Positions 24,401-36,718 of a stretch of DNA of 64,000 nt are shown here, piece by piece. The stretch lies in the NCBI GenBank assembly GCA_015680685.1, contig MNCI01004801.1, positions 59,256 through 123,255 of the forward strand, in the 5' to 3' direction. The number at the start of each line of letters is the position of its first letter. Position 1 is the stretch's first letter. The translations under genes were made by a program, and so were the position numbers. A model generated the notes under the pieces. The model made no database searches. It was not told the DNA's origin and saw nothing but the letters and a program-made list of their open reading frames with translations. Source of the DNA: Gnetum montanum. Lineage: Eukaryota; Streptophyta; Gnetopsida; Gnetales; Gnetaceae.

Positions 24401-25254
24401 AGGCTCTAATCCGCATGTTGATAGTGATTCCGATCAACAAAGACATGCTAGCGGAAGAGGAAGTGATCCACTTGGTCATGCTTCCCTCCATGCCTACAAG
24501 ACTAGAACCGTCTCAATTGATTTTCAATGAAGAATCCATTAGGGAAGATCCTGAGAGGGGTCAGGTGACTACGGTACCCCTTTTCATCACAATTTGGGTT
24601 AGCCAACACTGGATCTGAAGGGTACACATTGATGATGGGGCTGCCATGAACTTCATCCCCTACCCTATTATGGACAAGTTGGGCTTGGTCGACCAGATCA
24701 AACCCACAACAATGTCATGCCTGAGGTCATTCAATGGAACATGGGTCATGGTGAAGGGCATAGTGCACATGGACTTCATAGCAGGGGACCATTTTCCCAC
24801 AAACGTGATGTTCATCATGGTCGAGGAAACGCCCAGGTTTAACCTGATCTTGGGGAGATCATGGTTAGGACAACTTAGGGCTATATTCTCACCTATACAC
24901 CAAGAGATCCACCTACCATACGCAGGTATGGAGTTGGTGATCCACGATGACAAGGTAGTAATGCAAGAAATCCACAACGTAGGCATGGAACAGGGCTCAG
25001 AGGTTATAACTTCTGAGAATGAAGTGCCTGTCATAGCTCACATTGACCATCTGGTAGAAGGATTGGCTCAGTAAGCGAACCCCCAAAATGAAAATGCATG
25101 GGCTGAGTTACCCTTCCAAGTGGGAGGCAATGATGTAGACAAAGGCTCTAGCAAAATATTTCGGCCTTACATTTCGCTCAACCCATGTTGGGTTAAAAAG
25201 CAACTACGCCTAGCATTGCAACCCCACTTCTTTCTGCCCACGCATCATCCTTAA
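21419..25254 (+). pseudogene. Element B Gag-protease
   Basis: The ATG at 21419 starts MNSTTNAINTF. The retrotransposon Gag core is at 22599-23200 (LPHFTKYDGEGDPNAHL, later FIKSKLYYL). A zinc-knuckle-like C-D-Y-x-Q-x-C-G-H-x-T-D-Y-C lies near 23600. A Pro-rich linker carries F-x-x-x-VP repeats. The DLLDALSQVKQAL segment leads into the aspartic protease at about 24520-24960, with V-H-I-D-D-G-A-A near 24625 and L-I-L-G-R-S-W-L near 24850. From 23011 to the TAA at 25254 the frame is constant, with several stops. At least one frameshift lies upstream, between 22599 and 23011. It would make the particle and process the polyprotein; dead as written. Confidence 0.85.
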
Positions 25255-25410
25255 GCATTTACATGATGGCCCGAAATGACCTAAAACTAGCAATGTGTCC
25301 TTGTGCATTTACACAATGGCCCGAAATGGCCTAAAACTAGTAAAGGCCTGAAATGGTCTAAAACTAGCGATGACCCAAAATGGCCTAAAACTAGCACAGA
25401 AGAGTGAAAG
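25255..25410 (+). repeat. Element B post-protease array
   Basis: Four units of GGCCCGAAATGACCTAAAAC followed by TAG(C/T)A (25265-25400). C has the same array after its protease (46335-46455), with GGCCCGCAACGGCCTTAAAC. The array lies just beyond the 3' end of the antisense gene. Confidence 0.75.
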
Positions 25411-25557
25411 TTTAGCATGACATTCAACGCATACACAATGTACAGATTAGCATGGGAACCAATTCATCTCTTTATTCAAAATTCTAGTCTCCTAACCAAT
25501 GTTTACAAAAACTTTACAAAAGTTCAAAATTTGAAAAAAAAACGTAGTCCTATGCTA

Positions 25558-28500
25558 TCATGGGTTGTCCCTGTTCGCATCATCCTTGTCACCTGCTTTT
25601 ACATCACCTTCACCTGCATTATCCTTTACCGATTCTTCATTCACTTCATCTACAAGCCCTGCATCCTCATCTGGAGCCTGCATCATAGGAATGAAGTAGT
25701 CAGCTAAAGCAATGCACGCAAGTCATAATAGAGCATAAGCATTAACACAGTAGAAAGCAACTAACCTAAGAAGGGCCTGTGTCCATCTCGAAGGGTATCT
25801 AGTCTAAACTGAGCCTGAGGTGGTGCCAGATCTCCTCTACCATGATATCCACCCAACGCCTATTGCTAGGTTCAGTGTCGGTAGCATCTCTCTCCCTTTC
25901 GACGATCATCCACCTTGGTGGCCCCGGGGAAAAGGAGATGGTTGCAGTCTCTCCTATTGAAAGGTCCACCTTCCAGTTAGGAGATTTTGTAACCTTCACA
26001 TGCTCTTTGAACTTGGCATAGGCCTCAGAAACATCAATGGCATTTACAAATGCTTTATATGTAAACGCCTCCACAGCAGCATCCCTGTACATTTTACGAT
26101 GGGTGGCATTTTCTAGTTTATACATATGTTTATGGTTTTTTTGGAACTTCCCCCATTCATAAACTTTGGCGGTGAAATATTTTAAATCCTGACACTTCTA
26201 GGCGAATAGGTCCATCTACATTCGTTATTCTATTATTTTGTGGGTGGCTTCGACATTCTGATGCATGATAGTCCAAAACCTGGTGTAATCTATCACATTT
26301 GTGCACCATTCCTTATTACTAGCATCATGGGCTATGAGGAATTTGTTCCTTGACTTGATATCCTCCACCTCGGTGCTCAGGTTGGCCTTCTCTTCCTCAG
26401 CTTTTTAGACTCATTTCCATAGGTCCTCATTGATGCGCTTATACTCCCATAGGAGCATGCCGAGTGCAAAGCACATTTGCAAGCCTCTTCGTATGTGTCA
26501 TGAGACACCTCAGTCACTTCAGGCGGGAATGTAGGCATGACACCAACTTTCAAAGACTGTGCTGGGTCCCATTTGAGTCAAGAGGCTTCCATAACATGAA
26601 GAGCATACTAGTCACATTAGTATAGAAAAAGTAGAAAACTCAAGAAGTTCTAGCATAGAAACATGAGAGCACCTAATACTACTAATTACCCACATCAGGA
26701 TCCACCTGTTGAAGATGGCTGATCATGTCATCAATGATCCCCTACACAAATGTGAGCTTGTTGGGAATCTCAGCCCATGATTCCATGTGAATAGAAGGAG
26801 GTCCTGTAACAGCATCAGCAATGACACCTGTCACATAACTAAACATGTCAAAGATAGCTAAAGTGAGTTATGACAAGGTAGACATCTTGCCAAACTCACC
26901 AGCGTCCAATTGCGCTCTCCCTTCTTGCTGATGCAAAATGATGGTGGCAGCCTAGCCAGAGGTTCCTATCGAGTTCCTATGGAACCCTTCTTCATATGTT
27001 GGTACCTTTCATTTTAGGAGACCAACATTTTTTTTATTTAAGAGAGATTCCTCTTCGTCAATAGAAGAATTATCCCTAATAACAAGAGCCCTTGCCTTAG
27101 TGGTAGGAGCTCCCTTCCTTTCGACCGGGGCCCTTCTCTCTGACACTGGGGCCTCCATGTCTTTATCCATCGCTTCTGTCTTAAGGGCCGACACCTCTTC
27201 GTCACCTTCTTCTTCTTCCTCTTCTTCTTCTAGAAGCCAAGAAACATGTTTGCATTAGCTCAAGATAGGTTACATTGAGACAGGTGCTATGCTATGCTAT
27301 GCTTCCTAGCGTAGCGGACAATAACAAAGTAGGCATTAAACGAAATTGTTTACCAATAGGGGGCTGTGTCCTCTACAATTTAAGCCATAGTCTTCACCCC
27401 TCCTCTTTCCCCATTTGAAGGGTTTCCTTCACTGGAGGAGGCCTCTTCTACAACAACTTGCTAGCCGCATTCTCGATTATGAGACATTCCCCCCATGACA
27501 CGCTACCATCCACAATGGGGGGCGTCTCTCCTATGTTGTCTTGGCCATGAATGTTATGGGCCACTTGATCATTAGTCATCATAGAGAATGACTCCCCAAT
27601 TATTTTTGGGGGATCTTGGGCTCAAGTGGTCTGAAGGACCTGGCAAATCCATGGTCTAGAAAGCTGGTTGCGATTTCGCATGACCCAGACTCCATTCTCT
27701 TGAACCACTAGGAATTTTGTGAAGCACTTCAGGTAGGCTATGTAAAAGGCATAATGTATATTGGAACAGGACTCCATCTTTTTGCAGAGGCCCAAAATTT
27801 CAATCTGCAAGCCCTTACATAAAAACCTGGCCCAGTTGTAATGAGCCCCCTCCTCCATAACTTCATGCATTACCCAGGCCTACTCGATCCCCATGACCTT
27901 CTCTTGGGAGAGTAGCTGGGGGAATGCCCAAGTATGGAAGATAGGGTAAACCCCCTTAGCGGGTCCTTCTTTAAGATTTTCCATGGGGAGCCCCTTTTAC
28001 TCCTTAACAATCGCTAACCACTCCTAGATGTCCTTCTTCTGAAGGGTCAACTCTATCTTGGACTTTGACCCCATGAGGATGCCAATGGCAGGGACACCAA
28101 AGAGGTCCACAAATAGCTGGTCATTGATTTCAATGATCACTCATACGTCATGTATGCGCATGTGGAAGCAGCTCGCCTTGTTGGAAAAGGAGCCGACCAA
28201 GAAGAGCATCTCGGTAGCAAAAATGTTTGGATTCGGGGCTAGGAAAAAATCCATAAGCCCAACCTTTTGGATATTCTAGACCAAGGAGTTCGAGGCCACA
28301 CTTTTTATCCAGTGTTGGCTCGTATCTACTTCTTCATACTTGAAGTAGATATTTGCCCCTTGTGTCTCGATAGTTACCACCATCACCTCCTGAGGCTTTT
28401 TCGCTCCTACAATAGTTTTCATAAAAAATGTTTAGCGTAAAAACGTAGAAGGAACTAAAGATTGCAAAGATACTTAAGCATGCTACACTTACTGTTCATC

Positions 28501-29209
28501 CTACTAGGTCGGTATGGCAACGAGAATAGCAGAAGATCAATTAAAACTTGATTAACAGTGATCAGTTTGAAGGGTTCTACCCACCCCTCATCTAGCCAAC
28601 CATACCCCTTGCATTGATCATAAGGAATGGGGAATAGGTATGGTTAGGTGTGGTATTCACCCCCACATTGAACAATCACACTTGCACGTAGGTTCTCAGC
28701 AGAAGAGAACTCCTACAGGGTTATACGTGTTGTAGTCAGTAGACCCAGTCAGTCGTGAACCCCTTCCTTGTTGATGAAGAACCTGGTAGCAAAAACATAC
28801 TGTTAGCATTAGGTCAATATGGCCAAAGTCACACAATACAGTGGAACAAGGTTGCAAAAAACTCAACTGCCAACACAGTAAATAGTTCTTGGTGGGTTTT
28901 GGAAGCACATTACCATGTGACGTGCAACAAACAATGTGTTGAAAGAATGGTAGCAACTGTATTTAGGCATATCCCAGAAATATGGCTTCGGTTATGACGA
29001 CTACCTCCTCCTCCTCTAGGTATGACCAAATGATCACACTGAAGTGTTGGAGGAGGTATTGTAGGAACTCGTGTGCCCCTTCCCTGAACCATACCCCTCA
29101 CTCTCCCATACGTATCTGGGGAGGAGGGGCATTGGCCATGGGTCTGCTTGCATGACACAGGACCCCTACAATTTCTAAGACAATCAAAATTGGCCTTGGC
29201 CCCATTTTG
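25558..29209 (-). pseudogene. Antisense intron-containing gene of element B, exon 1 missing
   Basis: Exon 2 starts near 29209 (ATG in frame at 29205, GPRPILIVLE) and ends near 28868. It is about 108 nt shorter than in A and C because of an internal deletion. Its acceptor reads GTGCAA, so the AG may be lost by G-to-A change. Exon 3 starts at 28782 (acceptor GCTACCAG). The large exon 4 covers about 28440-27351 and includes MHEVMEEGAHYNWARFL, matching C. The donor at 27351 has GTAAAC and the next acceptor is TTGGCTTCTAG near 27228, followed by an acidic exon. The C-terminal part (26125-25799 and the last exon to TGA 25560-25558) is Asp/Glu-rich. Exon 1, its promoter and the pre-pol array are deleted between about 29690 and the pol start. 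The function is unknown. Confidence 0.6.
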
Positions 29210-29717
29210 CACAACACAACCAGCAAGCGTTAGCATCATGTCTAAGTGCAATACGCATGCAACATAGTAATACCTAGCAGTTCATGCATATAGCATAGCA
29301 TAACCCTCTTCCAATACATAGCGTAGCAAGAACATAAAAGCGATAGTGTAGCAAAAATAGCCTAGCATAGCAACAGAGCAATTAACCCTAATAGGGTGAT
29401 TAACAATATGCCCTAACAAAACACGTGTTGTACTATCGCATCACACATAGCCCAGCCCTCCTGAGGATCCTATGCCCTTCGAAATCCAAGTAACTTAAAT
29501 TGTCCAAGCCCTCATAGTTATGACGATTGCAGCAGTGGAGGTTTAAGTGACCTTGCATGCAACGATGGCATAGCATTTATGCATCCCCCATGGCTGAAAC
29601 AGCAACAACGATGATGCAAAGGCCAAAGAAACATGATGGTAGAAAAAACATATGACTAAGACTAGGATACACAATGAAAGCAGAAAATAAAATGATAACA
29701 AGATGGGAATCCAAAAG
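29210..29717 (-). other. Remnant of intron 1 of the antisense gene in B
   Basis: Contains TAGCATAGCATAA-type motifs and a stretch (29540-29640) similar to A intron 1 near 6440-6540. It then passes straight into pol without exon 1. No other feature is seen. Confidence 0.45.
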
Positions 29718-32700
29718 ATGGGAATCCATCGCAATCTCTCCACATCCTTAACGTTAACAAGTCCACATGGCAAGCTCGCGAGACAATTGAACCCTGACCT
29801 GATCAACTAGGGGTCAACCACAGCTAGCACCATAGCGTCCTTAGAAGCATCCCCAAACTAGCCTAAGTATCTAGTCTAAACCTTAGACTTAGAGATCGAG
29901 GACATAACCGAGGACCCTCTCGTCGAGACGCCTATGACCACGTCCAAGGGGAAGGTAAAAATGTTAAAACTTAGCTCCCTCTTAGACATGAAGACACACG
30001 AAAACATAGCCAAGATTCTACAAGACAATGTTAATGTCTTTGCATGGTTGTACAACCACATGCTGGGTCTAGATCTGAGACTAATATAGCACAACATCAT
30101 ACTAGACCCGAGCATGAAGGTAGTCAAGCAGAAATCTTGTAAAGTGATACCAGAAATTGCATTAGCTATGAGGGATGAAATCACCAAGCTATACCAAGCT
30201 AGTTTCATCCATGTGATTGACTACTCGGAATGGGTGTCCAACATCATTGTGGTTTCAAAGAAAATGGGAGGAATATGAATATGTATAGACTTCCAGGATC
30301 TGAACAAAGCAACGATCAAGGATGATTTCCTACTTCCAAGCATTGATCAACTCATTGACACCATGGCTAGTCATGCTCTATTATCCTTCATGAATGGTTT
30401 CTCTAGATACAATCAAATCCACATTAACCTAGAGCATCAGCTAACAACAACCTTCATGAACACATGGGGTACCTTTTATTACACCATGATGCCTTTCAGG
30501 CTCAAGAATGTTGGAGTAACCTACTAGCAAGCCATGACCTACATCTTCAGTGACTACATCCTAGAAACATTAAATGAATACGTGGATGATATAGCATTCA
30601 AGTCCAATGAGGTAGCTAATCACCCATGCGATCTAGGGGTAGTCCTCAAGTGTTGTCAAATGCATAACTTGAGCCTCAATCCTAAGAAGTGCATCTTCAA
30701 GGTGAAAATCGGACACATGTTAGGGTTCATGGTATCAGAGGCTGGAATACAGGTGGACCCTGATAAAGTTAAGGCCATCGTTAACCTGGCACCTTCCACA
30801 AACCTTAAGGAGTTACGTGGGTTTGCAAGGTAGGGTGAAATTCATCCAAAGGTTTATAGCGAAGTTGACTGACAAGTTACACCCCATGCAACATCTTCTA
30901 AAGAAAGGGATTAACTTCAAGTGGACAACCCAGTGTTAACAAGCCTTCGATGACTTGAAGAGGGAGCTTTTATACCTCCCAACTATGCATCTGCCATAGA
31001 GGAATAAACCCTTCTTCATTTACCTTGCCACCTCCGACACATCTATCGTGGCACTACTACGCTAGAAACTAGACAATGGATCTAAGATACATGTCTATTA
31101 TCTAAGTCATGCACTAATAGCACATGAGGCAAAATACAATGAAGTGGAGAGGAATTGCCTTGCCTTAGTGTTTGCATTTAAAAAGTGGAGGCATTACTTG
31201 TGTTGCAATACAACTAACATCATTTGCAAAAGCAACATACTCCGAGCTATCACCAAAAACCTATACGAAAGTAGCTAGATAGCCCAATGGAAAGCAATGA
31301 CTATGGAGTTCAACTTACACTATGTGAGCCAATCGTCGATGAAGGGTCAAGCCATAGCGACCCAACTCACAGCCTCGCCCATCATCGACTAGGTAACCAT
31401 AGATCCTGAATTCCTGGATGAACATGTTGGCACTATCAACATCATCCCATCACACCTGGAAGCCACTTTTCACTTTGAAAGTGCTTCAACTAGATGAGGA
31501 GGTAGCGCAACTGCTGTCATCATGTTCCCCTCTGGGGAAATGCGCTCGTTTGCTTATTGCTTTGCTTTCCCTTGCACCAACAATGTGGTAGAGTATGAGG
31601 GGTTACTTAGAGGCCTCTCAGTTGCCCAAACATTATGCATACAACGCCTAGCAATTCACAGAGATTCACAGCTAATCATGAACCAAATCACCGAGGTATA
31701 CACTTGCAAAGCTACGCACCTACAACCCTACTGCGACCTAGCAAAAAGCCTGCTTAAGCAATTTGCAACCATTGATGTGCAACACGTGCCTTGCAACGAG
31801 AACACCATGGTAGATGCCTTAGCCACCCTAGCATTAAACATTCCACCACACTTTTTTTCAAACCTGCCAACTTCGATTATCGAATGTACTGAGCCTATCA
31901 CTTAAGTGGGACATGTGGCCTCCATTAGTGCTGTGGATACCCAGGAATGGTATACCAACATTAAAGCCTACCTGCAACACGGCAAACCCCTAGGTGGATT
32001 GACATTTGCCTAGAGAGATGAAATTCGTAAGCGTGCCTAGTAATATACGCTCATGGGGAATGATGGCCTATGTTGACATTCTGATGATGGGATATTGTTG
32101 GCATGTGTGAGTGGGGAGCAGGCGTAGAAAGTAGTTAGCAAAGTGCATGAGGAACTATGTGGTGGACACATAGCACCTAGGGCTATGGCTGAAAAAATTA
32201 GATGCCTAGGATACTATTGGCCCCATATGGAGTTTGACTACCTGTCAAAAGTCAAGACATGTGACACATGCTAGAGATATGCAAATATCATACATGTCTC
32301 ACCCACGGACCTACACCCAATGCAGATCACATGGCCTTTCCAATGATGGGGACTAGACCTCATAGGACCTATCACGCCTAATTCCTCCATAGGGCATAGT
32401 TTCATTATCACCGCCACTGAGTATTTTACTAAGTAGGTGGAAGCTATCCCCCTGAGGAAGATGACATCTCAGGAAATCTACCACTTCATCCTGGACAACA
32501 TCGTAACAAGATTTTGGCTTCCAATGACTATTGTGATCGAAAATGGGCCATAGTTTAGTAGTATGGAAACCCAAACCTTCTGTAGTAATCTAGGCATCAA
32601 ACAATCATTCTCCTCCCCCTATTACCCATAGGTGAATGGACAGGAGAAGGCTACAAATAAGTCCATCATCAACTTCTTGAGGCGGATGCTAAACAACAGT

Positions 32701-33189
32701 AAGAGGCAATGGCACCAGCAAATCCTCTACATTCTATGGGCCTACAGAATGATGTGTAGAACTGCGACAAGTAAGAATCCTTACAACCTTATTTATGGAT
32801 CTAAAGTTGTGTTGCCTCTTGAGTTTTAGGTACCATCACTCCAAATGATCCTCTTTGACGTCATGAGTGAAGCCCAGAATAACAAGTCATGGATCATCAA
32901 CCTTGACTCAATAGAGGAGGAGCACACGTAGACACTGAGTCGCATAGAGCACTACCAGAGCAAGTAGTAGCAAAAGCACTATGCAAACCTGCATCGGTGG
33001 CTAGTACAAAAGGGAGACCTCATCCTCAAGGTTGTCCGTGAGCACATGAGCAAATTTGTAGCCAACTGGAAATGCACTTACGTGGTCACTAATGCCTTCA
33101 GGAATGGAGCCTTCAAGCTGTCAGACATGGATGACAATGAGTTCACCAACCCAGTGAATCACTCATACCTCAAGCCATACTACATCTGA
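29718..33189 (+). pseudogene. Element B pol: RT, RNase H, second RNase H, integrase
   Basis: The first ATG in frame is at 29718 and the pol end LKPYYI then TGA is at 33189. The RT core covers 30180-30620, with catalytic YVDD near 30580. A frameshift lies at about 30825. RNase H follows at 31010-31330. The second RNase H-like domain has an open frame at 31522-31905 (NNVVEYEGLLRGL, HVPCNENTMVDALATLAL). Integrase spans 32140-32900 with an H-H-C-C start, then ENGP in place of the usual DNG. More than ten stops lie mostly where A or C has Gln, Arg or Trp. Confidence 0.88.
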
Positions 33190-33535
33190 AGTATGGTAGC
33201 AACAAGCATCATCTGCTACAACATTAAACTGGTAACAACAGGCAACCATCTGCTAAGATGTAAAACTAGCATAGGCGAGCGAACATCTGCTACGATGTTA
33301 AATTAGCATGGCTACACCAGCGTCCGCTACGACGATAAACTAGCAGCAACAAGCATCATCCACTATGACGTTATACTGACAATGACCATCCGCTATGACT
33401 ATAAACTGGCATGACACATCTGCTATGACGTTAAACTAGCATGTACAGTCTTCTGGGACCTTAAAATAGCATGACAGTCCACTAGGACCCTAAACCAGCA
33501 CACGGTCTACCAAGACCTTAAATTGGGTTTGTGTC
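33190..33535 (+). repeat. Element B post-pol array
   Basis: About nine units of CTGCTAnGACGTTAAACTAGCA type, period about 30-40 bases, starting right after the pol stop. The later units change to ...GACCTTAAA, as in A. Confidence 0.8.
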
Positions 33536-34556
33536 ACATCCCTAGCATGCATTTGTGCCAAGTGCTGACGTGGGGGTGGGGTGTTGCAGCTTCATAATGT
33601 AGTTCACGACATAATGGGAATGCAATCTGAGACATACGCAATGCCACCACCCTTGGCATTATACTGACCCTCCGAAGATTTCATATGACATTGCACTAGC
33701 CCTCCAAACCTACCATCACCCTAACGGTAGCTCCTTGGTCAGTGCTTGATGCTAGAGTTCCAACAGTATTGTGGCCCAGTCATAATATTGTTATCCTCAA
33801 GCCCCCTTCCAATGGTGTTTAGATATGTGGTAGTTGATCCCATAGCTAAACTGAGAAGACATGCCCTTGGTAGGGATTCCAGAGCAATCACACTCATAGT
33901 GGTGCCTTCGAGGCTAGTTCCTCCATGCTGATGCTTCTAAGGCCACTGCTGGCCTTCTTACTTTGCACATCGTACACCAGTAAGGATGTCCAAGAGCTTC
34001 AACAATGCCTAGAGTTAGCAAGACCTTTGCCCTTGCTGACCGAGGGTACGTCTTGTCATAGCAGCAAATGCTATAGTGTCACAAAGTGTGTCTCGACTAG
34101 CTTGGTTACTTCAGAGTGTAAATTCCATGATGTGCGTAACATAGCTCACCACATGGGAAGCATCTACAAATTTCATGATGTGTGTAACATAGCTCACCAC
34201 ATGGGAAATGTCTGTAGGTAGGTCAAAACCCTACACGAATGTAACACAACTCATCTTGGGAAGGATACTTGTCCTATGGGAGGTTGAAGGTCAGCAAAGG
34301 TAAAGATGGAAACAGAAATGACTCCCTCATGAGCACTCCGATGAGAGATTCTGCTAAACCTCATCTCCATCCTTCTCTTGGGCCTCCTTCCTCCATACTT
34401 CACCTTTTCCTTCCAATGCAACACTCTCAAGCATAGCCAAGTGACATCCCGACGATCACCAAATGACAATGTTAGCATTCTACCTTCTATGGTGTTTTGT
34501 ATTCTTTATCGAAATCTATCGAGCCCAACCTTAAGATGTTGACAAAGAGGGGCCAA
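33536..34556 (+). other. Element B 3' untranslated region and polypurine tract
   Basis: No coding signal. A 55-base direct repeat (about 34110-34205, CACATGGGAA...) is present. The region ends in the polypurine tract TGACAAAGAGGGGCCAA at 34540-34556. Confidence 0.65.
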
Positions 34557-36172
34557 TGAAACACCCCAAAATCTAAAGGCATGCTTTCTTTGCCAAGCCT
34601 TCACAATTCCCGCAGTGCTACGGTAGTTCTTCAGGAGGAGAATGCTCTGAATTCAGGCTGGCCAGTTTCATAAATTTTCTACTTTAGGTGTAAACAGGCT
34701 CTATGGATCATCCTACCTATCCACCTAAGTAGTTTACCTAGCCTATAGCCTACTCAGAAGCAATGCGTGAAGTTTTCAGTAGCGCTTAGGATGCGAAAAA
34801 TAGTTCGGCAAGTTTTCTAAGTCACGAAGTTTGCTATGCTATGCTACGCCTCACTATGTAGCGTAGCAAGATTCAAAAAATGATTGCAGAATAAAGTGCT
34901 ACACTATGCTATGCTACACAACATAGCATAGTGTAGCAAAAGCTAGACAATCAACCCCCCTCCCCCAACTTCAAGTCCTTTAATAATTGTCTCCTTCCAT
35001 CAGAAAGTCGCGGACTTGGCAAAAAAACAAACCATGTCTATTGCTACACTATGCTAAGCTACATGGCATAGCAAGGCATAGAAATTCTATGGAAGTGATA
35101 GAAGGAAACTCAAAGGGCAGGATCAGCAAGTTCACAAGCTTCATAGTGCAAAAGGCAAAGTTTTTTGCGACTAAGGCCAGCCGCTATGCTACATAGCATA
35201 GCAAATATGCAACACGCATGTAGCAAAACACCTGGCAACATGCTACGCTACACTGAACATGTTATGCTACAAAGCACAGTGAAGCATGATGGGTGGTTGT
35301 GCGACATCAATGCACTTCACGTAATTGCACTGTTGGCACATGTCTCCAGACGTTAACAGTGCAATTACGACGTGGAAGGATCATAATTACGACATGGTAG
35401 GCTCGTAATTACAATGGTCATGCATGTTCAATGGTCATGTAGGCATGTGTAGTGCAGACAAGTCAATGTGGGCCCAAGGCACATGGCATCTAAATCGTCT
35501 CTTTCGCATGTCCTTGATCCTATAAATACCCCAATGAGCAACACTTGAAGGGTTTCGACTCTCGATCCGGTTTTCCTTTGGAATTTTGGTTGGCTAATAA
35601 TTTTGTTGGCTGACAAGTAAAAAAAAGAGCTAGCACTATAACATCAAGCATTGTAAGCTTTCTATTTGACACTGTAAATAGTTAGCATTTTTAGTTGGCA
35701 TTTTGCTCTATCCTCTCCTACCACCTCGGTAGCATTTTGCATTGTTAATGCCTAAGCCCGTGTTGAAGCACATAGTCATCTCGCTCTACACATCTTGGTT
35801 CTCTCAGGACCTTTGCATTTCCCAGCATTGTGCAACTGACTATATTCATTTTGACAAAGCAAAGTCATAGCTTCGAAGCGGTGCACCTTTCTAACTGCAT
35901 TTCACTTTGTCTCCTATTCACTATTGCATTTTACGTTGTTTGCTATTTCTTTTACATTTAAGCATTACTTCATGCTATTAGCCTCATTTGTAAATCACAT
36001 GTTGCAAAGGTTATATAGACACCGACTAAGTCCCTGTCTGATCGACCAAACCGTTTAGGGTGCCCCATTTCCATTTTATCTAGCACGGCCCTCCCGTGAA
36101 AATAGGGTTGAGATTATCACCGATTGAAAACCCCTCGGTGTTTTCTAGTTGTCGATGTTTTCGGTCACTATA
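34557..36172 (+). repeat. Element B 3' LTR
   Basis: Starts TGAAACACCCCAAAATC and ends ...TTTTCGGTCACTATA. TATAAATA is at 35521-35528. It aligns end to end with 19406-21008. The outer flank is GGTTA. Confidence 0.9.
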
Positions 36173-36718
36173 GGTTAATCCTAATTTTAGAATATCTCAA
36201 GAATCTAGCCATAAGAACAACAAGGCATGTTCAACTATAGTATCAAAAAGTTGATCAATACTAGGTAGAGGAAAGTCATCCTTGATTGTTTCTTTATTTA
36301 GGTTTTGAAAATTGATGTAAATATGGATACTCCCATTTTTCTTAGGGATTACCACTATGTTGGATACCCATTCTGCATAATCAATAGTTCTAATGAAACT
36401 AGCTTGCTAGAGCTTTGAGATCTCATTACAAATTACCAAGGCTAATCAAGTCTAATCTTATGCACTTTTTTCTTAATCAGTCTAATGATAGGATCTAATA
36501 TGATGTTGTGCTAGACTAAATGTGGGTCTAGGCTTGACATATCTTCATATGATGAAGAAAATATCTTAATGTTACTTTGTGGAACCTTGGTGATGTCTTG
36601 AGCTCATTGAGCTTCTAGTGAGGAACTTAGCTTAAGGGTTTTCTCCTCACCACTATATTTTGTGACAGGAACCTCAACTAAAGAGTCTTCAGTTATGTTG
36701 CCCACCTCTAAGTCAAGG
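36173..36718 (-). pseudogene. Element E pol, RT N-terminal segment between B and D
   Basis: Reading down from 36718, the sequence gives L-D-L-E-V-G-N-I-T-E-D, a linker, then W-V-S-N-I-V-V-I-P-K-K and S-I-D-Q-L. It stops at I-R-I-N where B begins. It is homologous to C 51310-51860. It joins 19405 on the far side of B and 62172 on the far side of D. Several stops are present. Confidence 0.85.

Larger units (their letters stand above)
19406..36172 (+). mobile_element. Element B: complete but decayed Tat-type retrotransposon
   Basis: About 16.8 kb with both LTRs, a leader, gag-protease, antisense gene, pol, arrays and polypurine tract. Flanking 5-mers are GGTTG (19401-19405) and GGTTA (36173-36177), one transition apart. 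Removing B and one copy rejoins E's RT frame at R-I-N|L-E-H-Q. By hand count about 13 percent of the first 240 LTR bases differ between ends, versus about 5 percent for C, so B is older than C. Confidence 0.9.

Noticed and set aside
29876-30208. Minus-strand 110-codon frame opposite B pol
   Set aside because: Shadow of the RT-coding strand, whose plus-strand frame is conserved.
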